DNA of 64,000 nt from NCBI GenBank assembly GCA_030490835.1, contig CM059977.1:8212765-8276764 (forward strand), written 5' to 3'. Shown here piece by piece: positions 26,471 to 37,849 of the stretch (position 1 is its first letter; each line of letters opens with the position of its first letter). The translations under genes were made by a program, and so were the position numbers. The notes under the pieces were generated by a model that had not been told where the DNA came from, searched no databases, and saw only the letters and a list, made by a program, of their open reading frames with translations. Origin of the DNA: Annona cherimola (lineage: Eukaryota; Streptophyta; Magnoliopsida; Magnoliales; Annonaceae).

Positions 26471-27720
26471 TTCATCAAAAAAATTAAATATAAAAATAAA
26501 AATAAAAAAGTAGAATAACTAGAATAGTCAAAATAATCAGAATTTATTGAAAAATTTATTTCTAATTTCTTTAAGGATTTGTTGCAAACCATACAAGATT
26601 TTTGAATTAAATATGTATTTGAGATACGAATGTAACGATGTGTATTAAAAATAATTAAAGTTGCTTTGAGAATGAATAAGATTGTATTGAAAATTTTAAA
26701 AATTATCTTAAAAATTAAATAATAATAATAATAATAATACAATTCAAGGGAACACTTACTTATTTTTCTTTCTTCAGCGCTACGGAAAAATTATTGTTCA
26801 TTTAACAATATCATGTCATGTTGGTCACATCAATCAGTGATCCGCTTACCGTACTTTGCCAACCGTTTACTCGTTCTCGACTCAGTTCAACGATAGCGGT
26901 TCGTCGCATTCATCGCTTGACCACCCCCCCACCCCCCGTTCATCGACATCTGACTACCATCTCAACGTGGATTTCAATAACCCAACTGCTGCTGCATTTC
27001 TTGGAAATTTTCATTTTCGTGATACCAATCCGTTTGAATGCGTTGATAAATATGCGCACTACGGACGTCCTCATAATCACGTGGGCCCTACCGGAGCCAC
27101 GCTTGCACGACTGTTTTTACTGGCTCTCAATTCCAGGTTGTATTCAGGTCAAATGTCAGACAACGGTCGAAAGTAAGTCAATGATTTACATGCTCACGAG
27201 AGCAAAGAAAACAATGATCCTCCATGACTCGTTCCGCATAGACAATCGGCACTTATCAACCGTTCAAAGTATCTTTCTTATAGCTTTATCAAAATATATA
27301 TACACGTATATTTCTTATAGATGTTCTATATTTTTTTTTATGGTCTCATTTTTATAAGTATCATCGTATCTTGTCGATCAGAATCGTGGCCCAGTTTATT
27401 CGAACGTCTAAAATTCTTGCACAGAAGGAAGGAATCTATGTGGGTGAATATACAACAGCTCTGGCGAAATCCAACGGTAACATCCAAAGACGGCCCACCG
27501 AAGTCCCAGCTGTCGTCGACCCGTTGCTTCCATTGAAAGGCAAAAAGCGGGGAAAAAAAAAAAAAAGAGGGAGTGTGAGAAGGAAGACCAAACCGACCAA
27601 CCGCAGAACTGCCGTGTTTGAACACTTCACCCATCCACACCAACAAACGGCCCAGATGGAAAGCCACACCACGTGTACGGATTGGATCGAAATGACTCTC
27701 ACACGTTTTTCCGCGGGTGC
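26471..27720. other. Intergenic, upstream of the PP2C gene
   Basis: 26.5-26.75 kb holds AT-rich MITE-like sequence related to 1.1-1.3 kb. From 26.8 kb the composition is balanced and several short frames overlap on both strands, but none shows a domain or splices to anything recognisable. The 27.4-27.7 kb part is probably promoter. Confidence 0.35.
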
Positions 27721-27721
27721 C

Positions 27722-27746
27722 TTTGACTCGATCTGACCTATAAAAA
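27722..27746 (+). promoter_or_regulatory. Core promoter of the AP2C-type PP2C: W-box core and TATA box
   Basis: TTTGAC (27722-27727, W-box core for WRKY factors) lies just before the TATA box tataaaaa (27739-27746), about 125 bases ahead of the start codon. A W box fits a stress- or wound-induced phosphatase, but a single core is weak evidence. Confidence 0.5.
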
Positions 27747-27869
27747 CCGCACTTGCCTGCCCCCTCGGCTAGAGCAAGAGCGAAAATCCAATTTCATTCA
27801 CCTCCGGTCCTTCACACGCAGATCACCAACGGAGGAGAACAACTCGAAATCTGAAAAACCTCAGTCGCC

Positions 27870-29927
27870 ATGTCCTGCGCCGTTGCGGTCGCAGCTTCTT
27901 CTCCGGTCTTCTCCCCTTCGACCATCTCCTCCCGCTTCTGCAATCATGAAACCCTTACCCATTTAGCTTCTCCGTCATCGTCGTCATCGTCTTCGTGTTC
28001 TTCGTCGCCTTCTTCGTCTTCATCGGGTTTCCGGCTTCGATGTCTGCAGAAGAATGCTTCCGGTTTGAGGGTGTGCAACACAGATGCTGTTGGCGGATCG
28101 GAAATTGGGCCGTCTTTGGCTGCTCTGCCTCGGCGGCCTTCGGTTTTGAAGAGGAAGAGGCCTTCGCGGATCGATATTCCGCCGGTGGATTCTTTGACGA
28201 TTCCGCCTTCTTCGGAGGAGGGCGTGAAGGAGGTAGCGATCGAGAGCGATAGGTATTCGGTGTTTTGTAAGAAAGGGCGGCGAGAAGCGATGGAAGATAG
28301 GCATGCGGCTGTCCTTGACATTCACGGAGATCCCAAGAAGGTAATTTTATATGCCGCATCTCGCAAGATCCTTCGTGTCTTTGGAGTGCATGTGAGTATA
28401 CGATCGAATGATAGTTTGATTGGGAGCTTTCGTTCCTTTTGTGAGAAACTGGATGATAAGGACTTGAAATTGAATTTATTGCTGGAGCCTGGAAGAGAGA
28501 GAGAGAGAGCGCGCGTTATTCACTTGTTTGGGACCAGGGTAACACCTGGGATGCTTTATAGAATCCAAATTGATAGAAGCCTCGAGAGTCGCTGTGATAC
28601 CCTATCATGAATTGGTCTGGGGCATGACAATTTAGGATTTGAACATTTCTTATGCTTGAATAGGAATAATTTTGTTGAGAAAATTGCGAGAAGTTTTTGG
28701 AATTTTCCGTGCAGAGTAAGAACAAAAGAGAATTTTCCAGCCTTAATCATTTTTTTTTCTTTTTATAAATATTTTGCAGGCCTTCTTCGGCATTTTTGAT
28801 GGACATGGAGGTACAGGGGCTTCAAAGTTTGCAGCTGAAAATCTAGCGAGAAATGTAATGGATGAGGTGATGAAAACAGGGAGCGAAGCAATGGAGGATG
28901 CTGTTCGAAGTGGTTATGTGATGACGGATGCAGAACTTCTGAAGGACGAAAGTATTCAAGGCGGGACTTGCTGTGCCACGGCGCTGATCAAGAACTCTGA
29001 GCTTGTTGTCTCTAACGCTGGGGACTGCCGTATTGTTATGAGTAGAGATGGGGTAGCTGAGGCTCTGACAGTTGATCATCGGCCTTCTCGACAAGATGAG
29101 AGAGACAGAATCGAGTCCCTGGTTAGCCCAACTTCCTGACCATTTGTTCGTTGTTCTCCTTTTAGTGTGGTGAGATGGGATGAATAGATTGGATGAAAAA
29201 GTATTGTTATTTATTAGGATGTGTGAAATTATATTACAAATGAGAAAATTAGTATTAGAAACAAAAAAGTAAGGTTCTGCATTGAAAATGGAAAGAAAAT
29301 TTTGTGGATGAAAATCACATTTCATCCTTATCCCATCCTTTCGCATCCACTCATTCAGAATACTCTGAATAGGCCACTGCAGTGCCGAAACTCTTGGTTC
29401 TCCTTTCCAGGAGAAGTATACTACCACTTTCTGCGTTGTGAGATTTACTTATGAAAATGGGAACATTTCCTCTTGCAGGGAGGCTATGTTGATTGCCGCC
29501 GTGGTGTTTGGAGACTGCAAGGGTCTCTTGCTGTATCCAGAGGTATTGGAGATTCGCATCTGAAGCAATGGTTGACTGCTGAGCCTGAGACCAAAATCCT
29601 TGGAATCAAGGATGATTGCGAGTTCTTAATTATAGCTTCTGATGGGCTATGGGATAAGGTAATTTCTTTGGTCATTGGCTCTATTACTTGTCTCGATCAC
29701 TTCACAATTCACATGGAACTCATTATTTAATAAATAGACATGTTTCTTCCAACTCCTCTCAGGTTAGCAATCAGGAGGCTGTCGATATAGCTCGAACATC
29801 TTGCTGCACGGACTCTAAATCGCCATCAACGCTCTCTGCATGTAAGCAACTGGTGGACTTGTCAGTTACCCGGGGGTCCCCAGACGATATTAGTGTGATG
29901 ATAATCCAGTTGCAGCGATTCATTTGA
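27870..29927 (+). CDS. Protein phosphatase 2C, group B (AP2C type, MAPK phosphatase)
   Basis: Four exons: 27870-28340, 28780-29121, 29479-29658 and 29763-29927, all phase 0 and GT-AG, giving 385 residues. The N-terminus is a Ser-rich low-complexity region (residues 34-52). It is followed by [10 protein letters not shown] (94-103), which fits the kinase-interaction motif (basic cluster, spacer, I-x-I) that lets group-B PP2Cs of Arabidopsis bind MAP kinases. The PP2C core starts near [17 protein letters not shown] (Glu142/Asp143). It has [10 protein letters not shown] (Asp164), [39 protein letters not shown] (Asp326) and [11 protein letters not shown] (Asp372/Asp373), so all metal-binding acidic residues are present. 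It is a Mn/Mg-dependent Ser/Thr phosphatase expected to switch off stress MAPKs. The frame stays open into intron 1, so retention would give a truncated product without the catalytic core. The last exon has been tandemly copied downstream. Confidence 0.94.
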
Positions 29928-30205
29928 AACGGGATGCAAGCTTTTATTAACTTGGAAGATGAGAATGCCAGGAAACTGATGATAATCCAATTGCAGCAAT
30001 TTATTTGAAATGAGAAGCAAGCTTTTATCAATTGGTAAGATAAGAATGCCTGGAAACTGAATGCAGCTTATGAATTTGACCCCCGGGGTTCTGCAGACGT
30101 TATCAGTTCAGTTGCAGCAATTCATTTGGAAATGGGAAGCAAGCTTTTATTAACTTGGAAGATGAGAATGCCGGCAAACTGATGCAGCTTGTGATTTTTT
30201 GTGGG
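29897..30205 (+). repeat. Tandem copies of the PP2C last-exon end and 3' UTR
   Basis: The end of the coding sequence plus the UTR (gatgataatccagttgcag to gaatgccaggaaactgatg) recurs at 29978 with an 81-base shift. A longer third copy at about 30075-30190 also carries acccccggggttctgcagac, a version of the exon sequence acccgggggtccccagacga. Words aagcttttattaacttggaa and gaatgcc mark each unit. The gene's own stop codon lies in the first unit, so protein is unaffected unless upstream stop is lost. Confidence 0.9.
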
Positions 30206-30600
30206 TAAACGAGAGTGACGTCAGATGATCATGTGTGGGACACAGCACATTAGATAAAACATGCAGCAAATTGTATCGACAAAATTAAATAATTAATTAG
30301 ATGAATTGGCAGGGGTTCTAATTTATTGTGGACCACTTGTGATTTAGGATTATATCCGAATTAATTCATGTGAATGTATATCTTGCTCGAATGGGTTGCG
30401 TGACCACCTTTTTTAATACAAATTCGTGGGCGACATGCACACACCAACCAGCCAGTAGTGAAGTGGTTTTATTATGAAGAATTTTTTATATAAAAAAAAA
30501 GACATTCAAGTAGTAGTTTTCTTTCCCCCTTCTTTCTGAGCAGGGTTTTAGTTTGTTTCTTTCGATAGCATTTTTGAGGCACTTTGTGTGTTTGGCTGAT
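30206..30600. other. Spacer, no gene seen
   Basis: Probable 3' flank of the PP2C gene. No structure noted. Confidence 0.4.
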
Positions 30601-31233
30601 TGTTTATGCTTCCCGCAAATGTGGTAAAGTTAAAATTGGGCTACGTAGCCATTGGATACTAAGTATGATTACTGGATGGATGCGGAATTCTAAGAAGCCA
30701 TAGCGAAGCAGCGTCTGGCTGATGGTAGCCTGCTTATTGGTTAAACATTGCAATGTGAATTCAGCGCAACCATCCAGTAATCAGATGTTGGTTTTGAGTT
30801 TGAGTTTCAACGCAACCAAGGCATATAGCTGTTTACCTGCTTTATGAGAGAGAGAGAGACTGTCAAAATGATTAATCAGATCGTTCGTAATTTGTCAGTT
30901 TCAACTTCAATTATACGTTGTATCCAAATAATAATAATAATAATAATAAACTGTCAATTTGATGTTTTTTCGAGTTAAATATCTATAAGTTAAAAGAGGG
31001 ACATAGGATGCAATGTATATAGCAAAGCAGTGTATGGTTTATGGTAGCTTACATGCGGATTATATTGGTTTTTTTTTTTTGAACTTAACATGCGGATTAT
31101 ATTAGTTAAAGATTGCAATGTGACTGCGATGGCATGCGGGGAATGCTCTAGACGGATTTTTCCTGGATGTGCTATAAATTCAGATGTTGGTTTTGAGTTT
31201 CAACGCATCCAAGTCAGAGCTGCTTACGCGCTT

Positions 31234-31296
<63 letters not shown>

Positions 31297-32560
31297 GTGT
31301 GTGTGTCAAAATAATTAATCAAATCGTTCAATTTGTCAATTTCAACTTCAATTAGATGTTGTATCCAAAAAAAGAAACAACTTTCAATTTGATGTTTTTT
31401 CGAGTTAAATATCTATAAGTTAAAAGAGGGCATACGATGCAATTGCAAAGCAGTGTATGGTTTATGGTAGCTTACATGCGGATTATACTGTTTTTTTTTT
31501 TTTTTTTGAACTTTACACGCGGATTATTAGTTAAAGGTTGCAATGCGACTACAATGGCATGTGGGGAATGCTCTAGACGGATTCCTCCTGGATGTGCTAT
31601 AAATTCAGATGTTAGTTTTGAGTTTCATTGCATCCAAGGCAGAGCTACTTACGTGCTTTGTGAGAGAGAGTGTGAGTCAAAATGATTAATCAAATCGTTT
31701 GTAATTTGTCGATTTCAACTTCAATTAAATGTTGTATCCAAAAAAAAAAAAAAAAACTTTCAATTTGATGTTTTTTCGAGTTAAATATCTATAAGTTGAA
31801 AGAGGACATATGACGCGATGTATAGCAAAGTAGCATATGGTTTATGGTAGCTTACATGCGGATTATATTGTTTTTTTTTTTTAAAGTTTACATGCGGATT
31901 ATATTAGTTAAAGGTTGCAATATGACTGCAATAGCATGCAAGGAATGGTCTAGACGGATTCCCCTGGATGTGCTATAAATTCAGATGTTGGTTTTGAGTT
32001 TCAACGCATCCAAGGCATAACTGCTTACGTGCTATGTGAGAGAGAGAGAGACTGTCAAAACGATTAATCAAATCGTTCATAATTTGTCAGTTTCAACGTC
32101 AATTAGATGTTGTATCCAAAAAATAATAATAATAAACTTTCATTTTGATTTTTTTTCGAGTTAAATATCTATAAGTTAAAAGAGGACATATGATACAATG
32201 TATAGCAAAGCAGCTTATGGTTTATGGTAGCTTACATGCGGATTATATTGATTTTTTTTTTTTGAACTTTACATGCAGATTAGATTAGTTAAAGATTGCA
32301 ATGTGACTGCAATGGCATGCGGGGGATGCTCTAGACGGATTCTTCCTAGATGTGATATGAATTTAGATGTTGGTTTTGAGTTTCAACGCATCCGCTTACG
32401 TGCTTTGTGTGAGAGAGAGTGTGTCAAAATGATTAATCAAATTGTTCTTAATTTGTCAATTTCAACTTCAATTAGATTCTGTATCAAAAAAAAAAAAAAC
32501 TTTCAATTTGATTTTTTTTAGTTAAATATCTATAAGTTAAAAGAAGACATACGACGCAAT
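30600..32560 (+). repeat. Tandem array of five ~360-430 bp units
   Basis: The landmark gttaaatatctataagtt occurs at 30974, 31404, 31780, 32160 and 32521 (spacings 430, 376, 380, 361). Each unit contains, in order, a catgcggattatatt block with a T-run (about 10-17 T), ttgcaatgtgactgcaatgg, ctctagacggatt, ttcagatgttggttttgag, a gctttgtg + (GA)n/(TG)n microsatellite, a tcaaaatgattaatcaaatc block and an A/AAT-rich run. Length differences come mainly from the microsatellites and homopolymers. The first unit (30.6-30.97 kb) is diverged. Three short frames inside are the same repeat read in one frame and are not genes. Confidence 0.9.
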
Positions 32561-34485
32561 TTACACGGTGCACAGAACATCCTTTTTAATTTCTTTTTTA
32601 AAAGAATTTTCACCTAAACATGTATTTCTTATACATATGCAATTTTACCATTTTTAATTTTATTTAATACTTTTCAAAATTTTAAAATAAAAATTATCCT
32701 TAATGCATGGGGGCATGAACAGTGATTTTTACGTTTAAATAAAAATGAGATAAATTTGTAAAATTACAAAATTGCATATATAAAAATTTTCCTTGTGCAT
32801 GAACTGTAATTTTTTATTTTTAAATAAAAATGAGATAAATTTATAAAATTGCATATATAAAATTTTCAAACTTAGGCCCGCATGTTAGCGTCAGAAAATG
32901 AAAGAAAAAGGGCAAATAAACTGGGTACACTGGATGGGAACGTTAAAAGAGAAGCTGTCACTTTGTTTGATGTTCGTTTTACTTGGGATTGCAGAGCGGA
33001 GCTACTTGGAATTGAGCTGAATTTTTAAAATTTTTAAAATTCCTTTAAAATTTTGAAAATATGTAAAAATGCAATTATTTTTTAGACACTCTTAAATAAT
33101 CCATCCTCTGAGGGCAGGTGCAATAAAACCCTAAAATTTGTTAGCAACGTTGATTTTAAGACAAGTAAGAGTGTAAAACCTGAAGTAAAAAATCAATTTT
33201 TTTTTATCATTATCTCTTTCCTTAATTTTGTTTTTGCTTAATTCTATCCATTCGCTTAAACAAAACCCCAAAAAGAGAAAGCTACCTTGGATTTGGCTTC
33301 CTCCGAAGACAGATGCTATGAAATCAAACCTTAATTTTTTATAGTTATTGAAGAAATTTGTGATTATGAATGCGGTCAAAAGAGCACCAGATCGTGCAAA
33401 AGATGATTTAAAGACAATACTGGTGAATGAGAACAAGTACAAATGTTAGTGTAAGTAGCTCAAATTTTTTGTAGAATATAAAATAATTTTGGTTGCATAT
33501 AAATAAATTTAATTAGCTAATTATACATGTTCCTATAAATATATATATATATATAGTTGCTTTAGGGAGGTAATTTACATAATGATATTATTAAAGTAGC
33601 TATTCATATTTAAAAAAATAATAATAGAATTTTTAATTGCAAAAACATAGATTACTGGCTGCGTTGGATATTACGAGCAGCCAAATTTACCTAAATAATT
33701 GTGGCTACTTTTATAAATTTTGGGTCGGTTATGGAAGTTTAGTAGGAAGTGGCGAAGTAGTAAATTTTTGAAAAGTGTGGCAATGATGTGATATGAACGA
33801 GGAAAGTGAGAATATTGAGATATAGAGATAAAAATAAAAAAAATAAATTAGTCAAAATAGTTAAAATAATTAGAATTTATTAAGAAATGTATTTCTTTTT
33901 TACTTTTTTTTTTCTTTCTCTGCAAAACGAACACAACAATAATATGTATGAAAAGGTGTTGCTGAGAATTAATTATCATGGCCAACATTGTATGAAAAGG
34001 TGTTGCTGAGAAGTTTTGGGATTTTTTATAGCGCCCATGGTGCACTTCTTCCAAAGTCATTGCCATAACTGGTATGTGTGGCATACCTATCCTGCTGAAA
34101 GACGGCCACGGAAGTGGTGAAAAAACAGGTTTTGCACATAGCCTCTTGCTGTTGAAAAGTTTTTGTTGTTTCAGGGAGTTTTCGTCAATGCCAAACACAC
34201 CCTTAGATTAATAATTTTATTAAAAATTTTCAAAAAATTTAAAAAATGAGTGTTGTGACTAGTCTTAGATAATAGTCATCTAATAATTGGGCATATACAA
34301 TAATATCTCATAGTTTTAAACATTTAATATAACAAATAAATTAACCAATCTTTGTTACACCATTATAAAAAAAATTCATATCATATCATGTCATTTACTA
34401 GACCAGTCTCCATATGAAATACTTCTGGATACACAAATTTGCGTATGACCTTAAAAACACTATCCCTGTAACCTTGGAATCTGAA
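32561..34485. other. AT-rich intergenic DNA with MITE remains
   Basis: 32.58-32.88 kb contains a direct repeat of aaataaaaatgagataaatt (about 32739 and 32824). A possible TIR element runs from about 33655 (ctgcgttggatattacg) to 34203 (caatgccaaacacaccctta), with a direct repeat of gtatgaaaaggtgttgctga inside (33945, 33990). No gene is supported. Confidence 0.4.
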
Positions 34486-34489
34486 ATAG

Positions 34490-34755
34490 GAGACGTTTGG
34501 GAATGTAAAAGTTGTGGGAAACGTGGTATTTGATGGAAATAGAAAATGAAATATTTTAAAATTTGTGTGATTGATATAAAATGATAGGGGTAAAGTTGAA
34601 ATAAATAGGTTTGTTGGAATGTAGTTGATATGGAAAATAATTAGGATAAAATTGGAAAAATATAATGATTGATTGATTAATGAGATGTCTTGAAATTTGT
34701 GCTCCCACTATTTCCCACCCACATTTCCCACTGTCTATTACCAAACGTCCCATAG
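34490..34755 (+). mobile_element. MITE-like element, diverged
   Basis: Begins gacgtttgggaatgtaaaag and ends ctattaccaaacgtccc, an inverted pair (gacgtttgg / ccaaacgtc). Interior words gataggggtaaagttgaaat and ggaaaataattaggata resemble the dispersed family but with more divergence. Confidence 0.55.
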
Positions 34756-35860
34756 TCTCCTAACACCGTAACCTTGGAATCTGCAAATTAACTAAGATAA
34801 CCTCTCTTTTCTTTTTACCACCTTAAGCCCGTGGTAAAAAGAGGTTGATGCATTTTCAAGGTTACGGTGTTACTAAGTCCACCCACATTTCCCACCCACA
34901 TTTTTCTTTTAAAATTTTGCATTTTTTGAAATAATCATATATAAAATGAGCTCAAATTCTTAGTAACCCGCAATCATTTTTATCGAATATATCGTCGACT
35001 TCAGAACTTGAAGAAACAATACTATGTAGTTGCTATAAAAATATCCGACCATGAAACATGTTTATCATTCCATCCATAGACAAAGGTGGACTTGTCTAAA
35101 CACGATCTAAAGCACAATTCCACGCATGATCAATAGCATAGTCATCGAATTTTTTTATTATTATTACTTTATATCGTAACTAGCTAGGATAGTTATCATT
35201 CTACGCCGCTTCATTTTGAAGAGCAACCACTTAAAAGATCTAGCCCATTCTAATTACTTCATTTGTGACCCATGAGCATAATCTTCAATTTGATCAAAAT
35301 TACACTTTCTTAGAATAATTATCCAATTAATGTATCTTCGTTTTCAAGGGCAATCACCGAAAAGAGTCCATTCCAATTTCCAAGTACTTTGTATTGTTTG
35401 CCTGACATCATGACCCATGCGAACGATAACGTTTGATTATTTTAGCCACTACTCTTGACAATTATTTATTTTCATAAATTATTTTTATTTATGGTGACTT
35501 TATGCCTAACCTCATCCTCATCCTTTTCTACATGTATCGTATTTCATTTTCCTTTTCTTTTTCTTTGGCTGCTTGTCGTTGGTTGATCGAAGACCAATGA
35601 ATAATAATTAATGGAAAATGATATAAGGTTAATTAGAAGAATAACACGGATCGTGTGACCGGCAAGTACTAATCAGGACAAACTTTAATTTCACCTAACA
35701 AAAAACAGAACATTTTGAAAAGAAAAAAGAAAAAATATTTTTATTTATAGAGATGTGTTTATAACGCATTTATATGCGATACAATTAAACTTTTTTAAAA
35801 ACCTACCAATTGTCTAGAAAATTTATAGCACTAAAATAAATAGGTCGTAATTGATCTTTT
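34756..35860. other. Intergenic, no gene seen
   Basis: The phrase aacaccgtaaccttggaatct near 34760 repeats one at 34470, and its complement-like aaggttacggtgtta lies at 34859, so short inverted sequence flanks 34.46-34.88 kb. No frame resembles a protein. Confidence 0.4.
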
Positions 35861-35861
35861 A

Positions 35862-36052
35862 GTGCGTGTTTCAAATAATACGAGATTTTTGGATTAAATC
35901 TATATCAACATACCTAATACAACTTTTCAATTGTCAAGACAACTTTTTCAATTTTCAATACAACTTTACTCATTCTCAATATACATTATTACAATCTCAT
36001 CCTAAATACAGATTCGATTCAAGAATCTCGTATCATTTAGAATACGCCCTTA
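35862..36052. mobile_element. Short TIR-MITE, about 190 bp
   Basis: The left end gcgtgtttcaaataatacga + gat and the right end atctcgtatcatttagaata + cgc are clear inverted repeats. The centre repeats cattctcaat/tttcaata words. The 95-codon frame predicted through it runs across the element and is not a gene. Confidence 0.7.
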
Positions 36053-37038
36053 GAGTATTTTGGAGGCAGAAAGAACTGAAGAAGAAAAAAGAAAATTTTG
36101 TAAGGGATACTTGCAACCAAATTTTAACTAAGTCCTTTATTAATTGTAGCTAAAAAAATTTATTAATATTTGCAATTAAATTTTAACCAGTGCATCAAAC
36201 GTTATTTTTTTGTATTTAATAAAAATAGATACATTTAAATATTTGATCAAATGTCATCAAATGAAAGTAATTGAATATTGTAGCTAAATAACTAATTGCA
36301 ACCAAAATACATCTAATGTAATTAAATATATTTTATATGCAAATAAAAAGTTAGCTATATAAAATAAAATTTGTTGTGGTAAAATCCTATACACATTTTA
36401 ATGTAAGTTGACACCTTAACTACATACTAACTATTTTTCTATTATTACTTCTATCTTTTAATTATTTTTCATACTTTTTATTTTTTTAGATAATTATCTT
36501 ATATATTTTGACCTTATTTTCCTTACTTTTAGTTATTACTTGTGTTAAAGACAAACCTTCAAACAGAGTTTTACCATTAGAGAAAGTGATTCCCCTTTTT
36601 GTCTTAGAAAAAGATAGTTAAACAAATATTATAATATCATTGGAAATTGCCTTGCGTTGAATGTGACACGAATAGTTATGAAGGTTAAAGTTGACCTACT
36701 CATCATAAACTGCACACATTAAACCTCATTTGGTACTTAACCAATTCAAGACGAACATGTCGCTTCACAAAGAATTTGACATAAATGATTGTAAATTTGC
36801 CCCTAACATGAGGCATATGTTGTCCATCATGCCAAGCCATGTATAAAAATCGAATAATGTCCTTGTAAGCCAGATCAATTCTCAAAAATAGAAAAATACT
36901 ACCTTTGTAATTGCAATTCCCTGTACCTAAATTCTCAATATTAAAAATTTTGCCGAGGCATTCTTTTTCCGTGTAAATATGGTTTCTACATTATTTTTCA
37001 TTTTTGATAATCTAACCCTTATACTAATTTTAGCCTTA
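36053..37038. other. AT-rich intergenic DNA
   Basis: 36.41-36.56 kb (taactatttttctattattac, ttttaattatttttcatac) reads like a reverse-orientation fragment of the dispersed MITE family. Otherwise there is nothing I can define. Confidence 0.4.
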
Positions 37039-37050
37039 TCTGAAACCAAT

Positions 37051-37404
37051 TTTTTTTTTTTTTTGATTGGTACAATTACAGATATCTCAACACATATGAT
37101 ACTTGAAGATCTGAGACATTCTTACAAATATAATGATACTTGAAGATCTGAGACATTCTTACAAATATAAGGGACACATCGTCCCAAAGAAGTCTGGAGA
37201 CACAGCTCCACGAAAGAATAAGGAAGACACAATTTCCAACAACCACCTGGGAGACCACCCGCTCCCACACTCCGTCCATCCGGGAGACCAAATGCTCCCA
37301 CGTATATTTTTACCGAAAGCCGACTGACTGCCCGCGCGCAGAGTCGAAACCACCACTGACTGCCCGCATGCAATTTTGCGCCACAGTCTGCGACCTCGGT
37401 TGGT
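37051..37404 (-). mobile_element. Second copy of the tRNA-derived SINE, with target-site duplication
   Basis: Minus-strand element with the same layout as 7477-7806: the head starts aaccaaccgagg, the B box is worn (gtttcgactctg), gtgggagc..ggtggtctccc words repeat, and the tail ends gtaccaatc plus an A-run (T-run at 37051-37064). The flanks tctgaaaccaat at 37039-37050 and 37405-37416 are the target duplication. The tail contains an internal 42-base direct repeat (tgatacttgaagatctgaga at about 37097 and 37134). Confidence 0.85.
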
Positions 37405-37604
37405 TCTGAAACCAATTTTTTACTTATTAATCATGATATTTTCTCATTTTAAAAATATTTTCATTACCATTGACTTTTACTTATCGGACTTGGATATTCG
37501 CTTTCCAAATTCTAACCTGGGTTACGCAGGCTCGCAGTGCGGAGTGCTGCGCAATCGGCTGAGCAGAGCCTCGACGCGGCGGTGCAGACGCGCTGTGCAG
37601 GCAC

Positions 37605-37680
37605 CGCACGTGATCAATGGCCCTCGTCCTCGAATCTCATTGGCTGAGAACCGTGGAAGCACCAGCGTCCGCCACGTGTA
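37605..37680 (+). promoter_or_regulatory. Two G-boxes upstream of the ER DnaJ gene
   Basis: CACGTG cores at 37607-37612 and 37673-37678 (the latter within gccacgtgta) lie 170-245 bases before the start codon, with an ATTGG (CCAAT-box complement) between them at about 37639. CCACG and CCAAT words make up ER-stress elements bound by bZIP28/60 with NF-Y. The exact spacing here does not match ERSE, so ER-stress control is only suggested. Confidence 0.4.
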
Positions 37681-37849
37681 TCTAACGCCCGAAGCCTCTG
37701 GACACCTCGCTCACAATTCCAACCTCCGTCCTTGCAAAATAATAATTAGCCTTCTCCTTACGGCTTCCATTTTTCTCACAATCCAGATCAGAACAAAAAA
37801 ATCTCAAGCATCTTGGCTGCGACAGAAGCTTTCGACCGAGAGAGAAGAC

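Noticed and set aside
31090..32521. Three similar short frames in the 30.6-32.6 kb array as a peptide family
   Set aside because: They are the tandem unit read in one frame, differ by microsatellite runs, and have no start or signal common to peptides.
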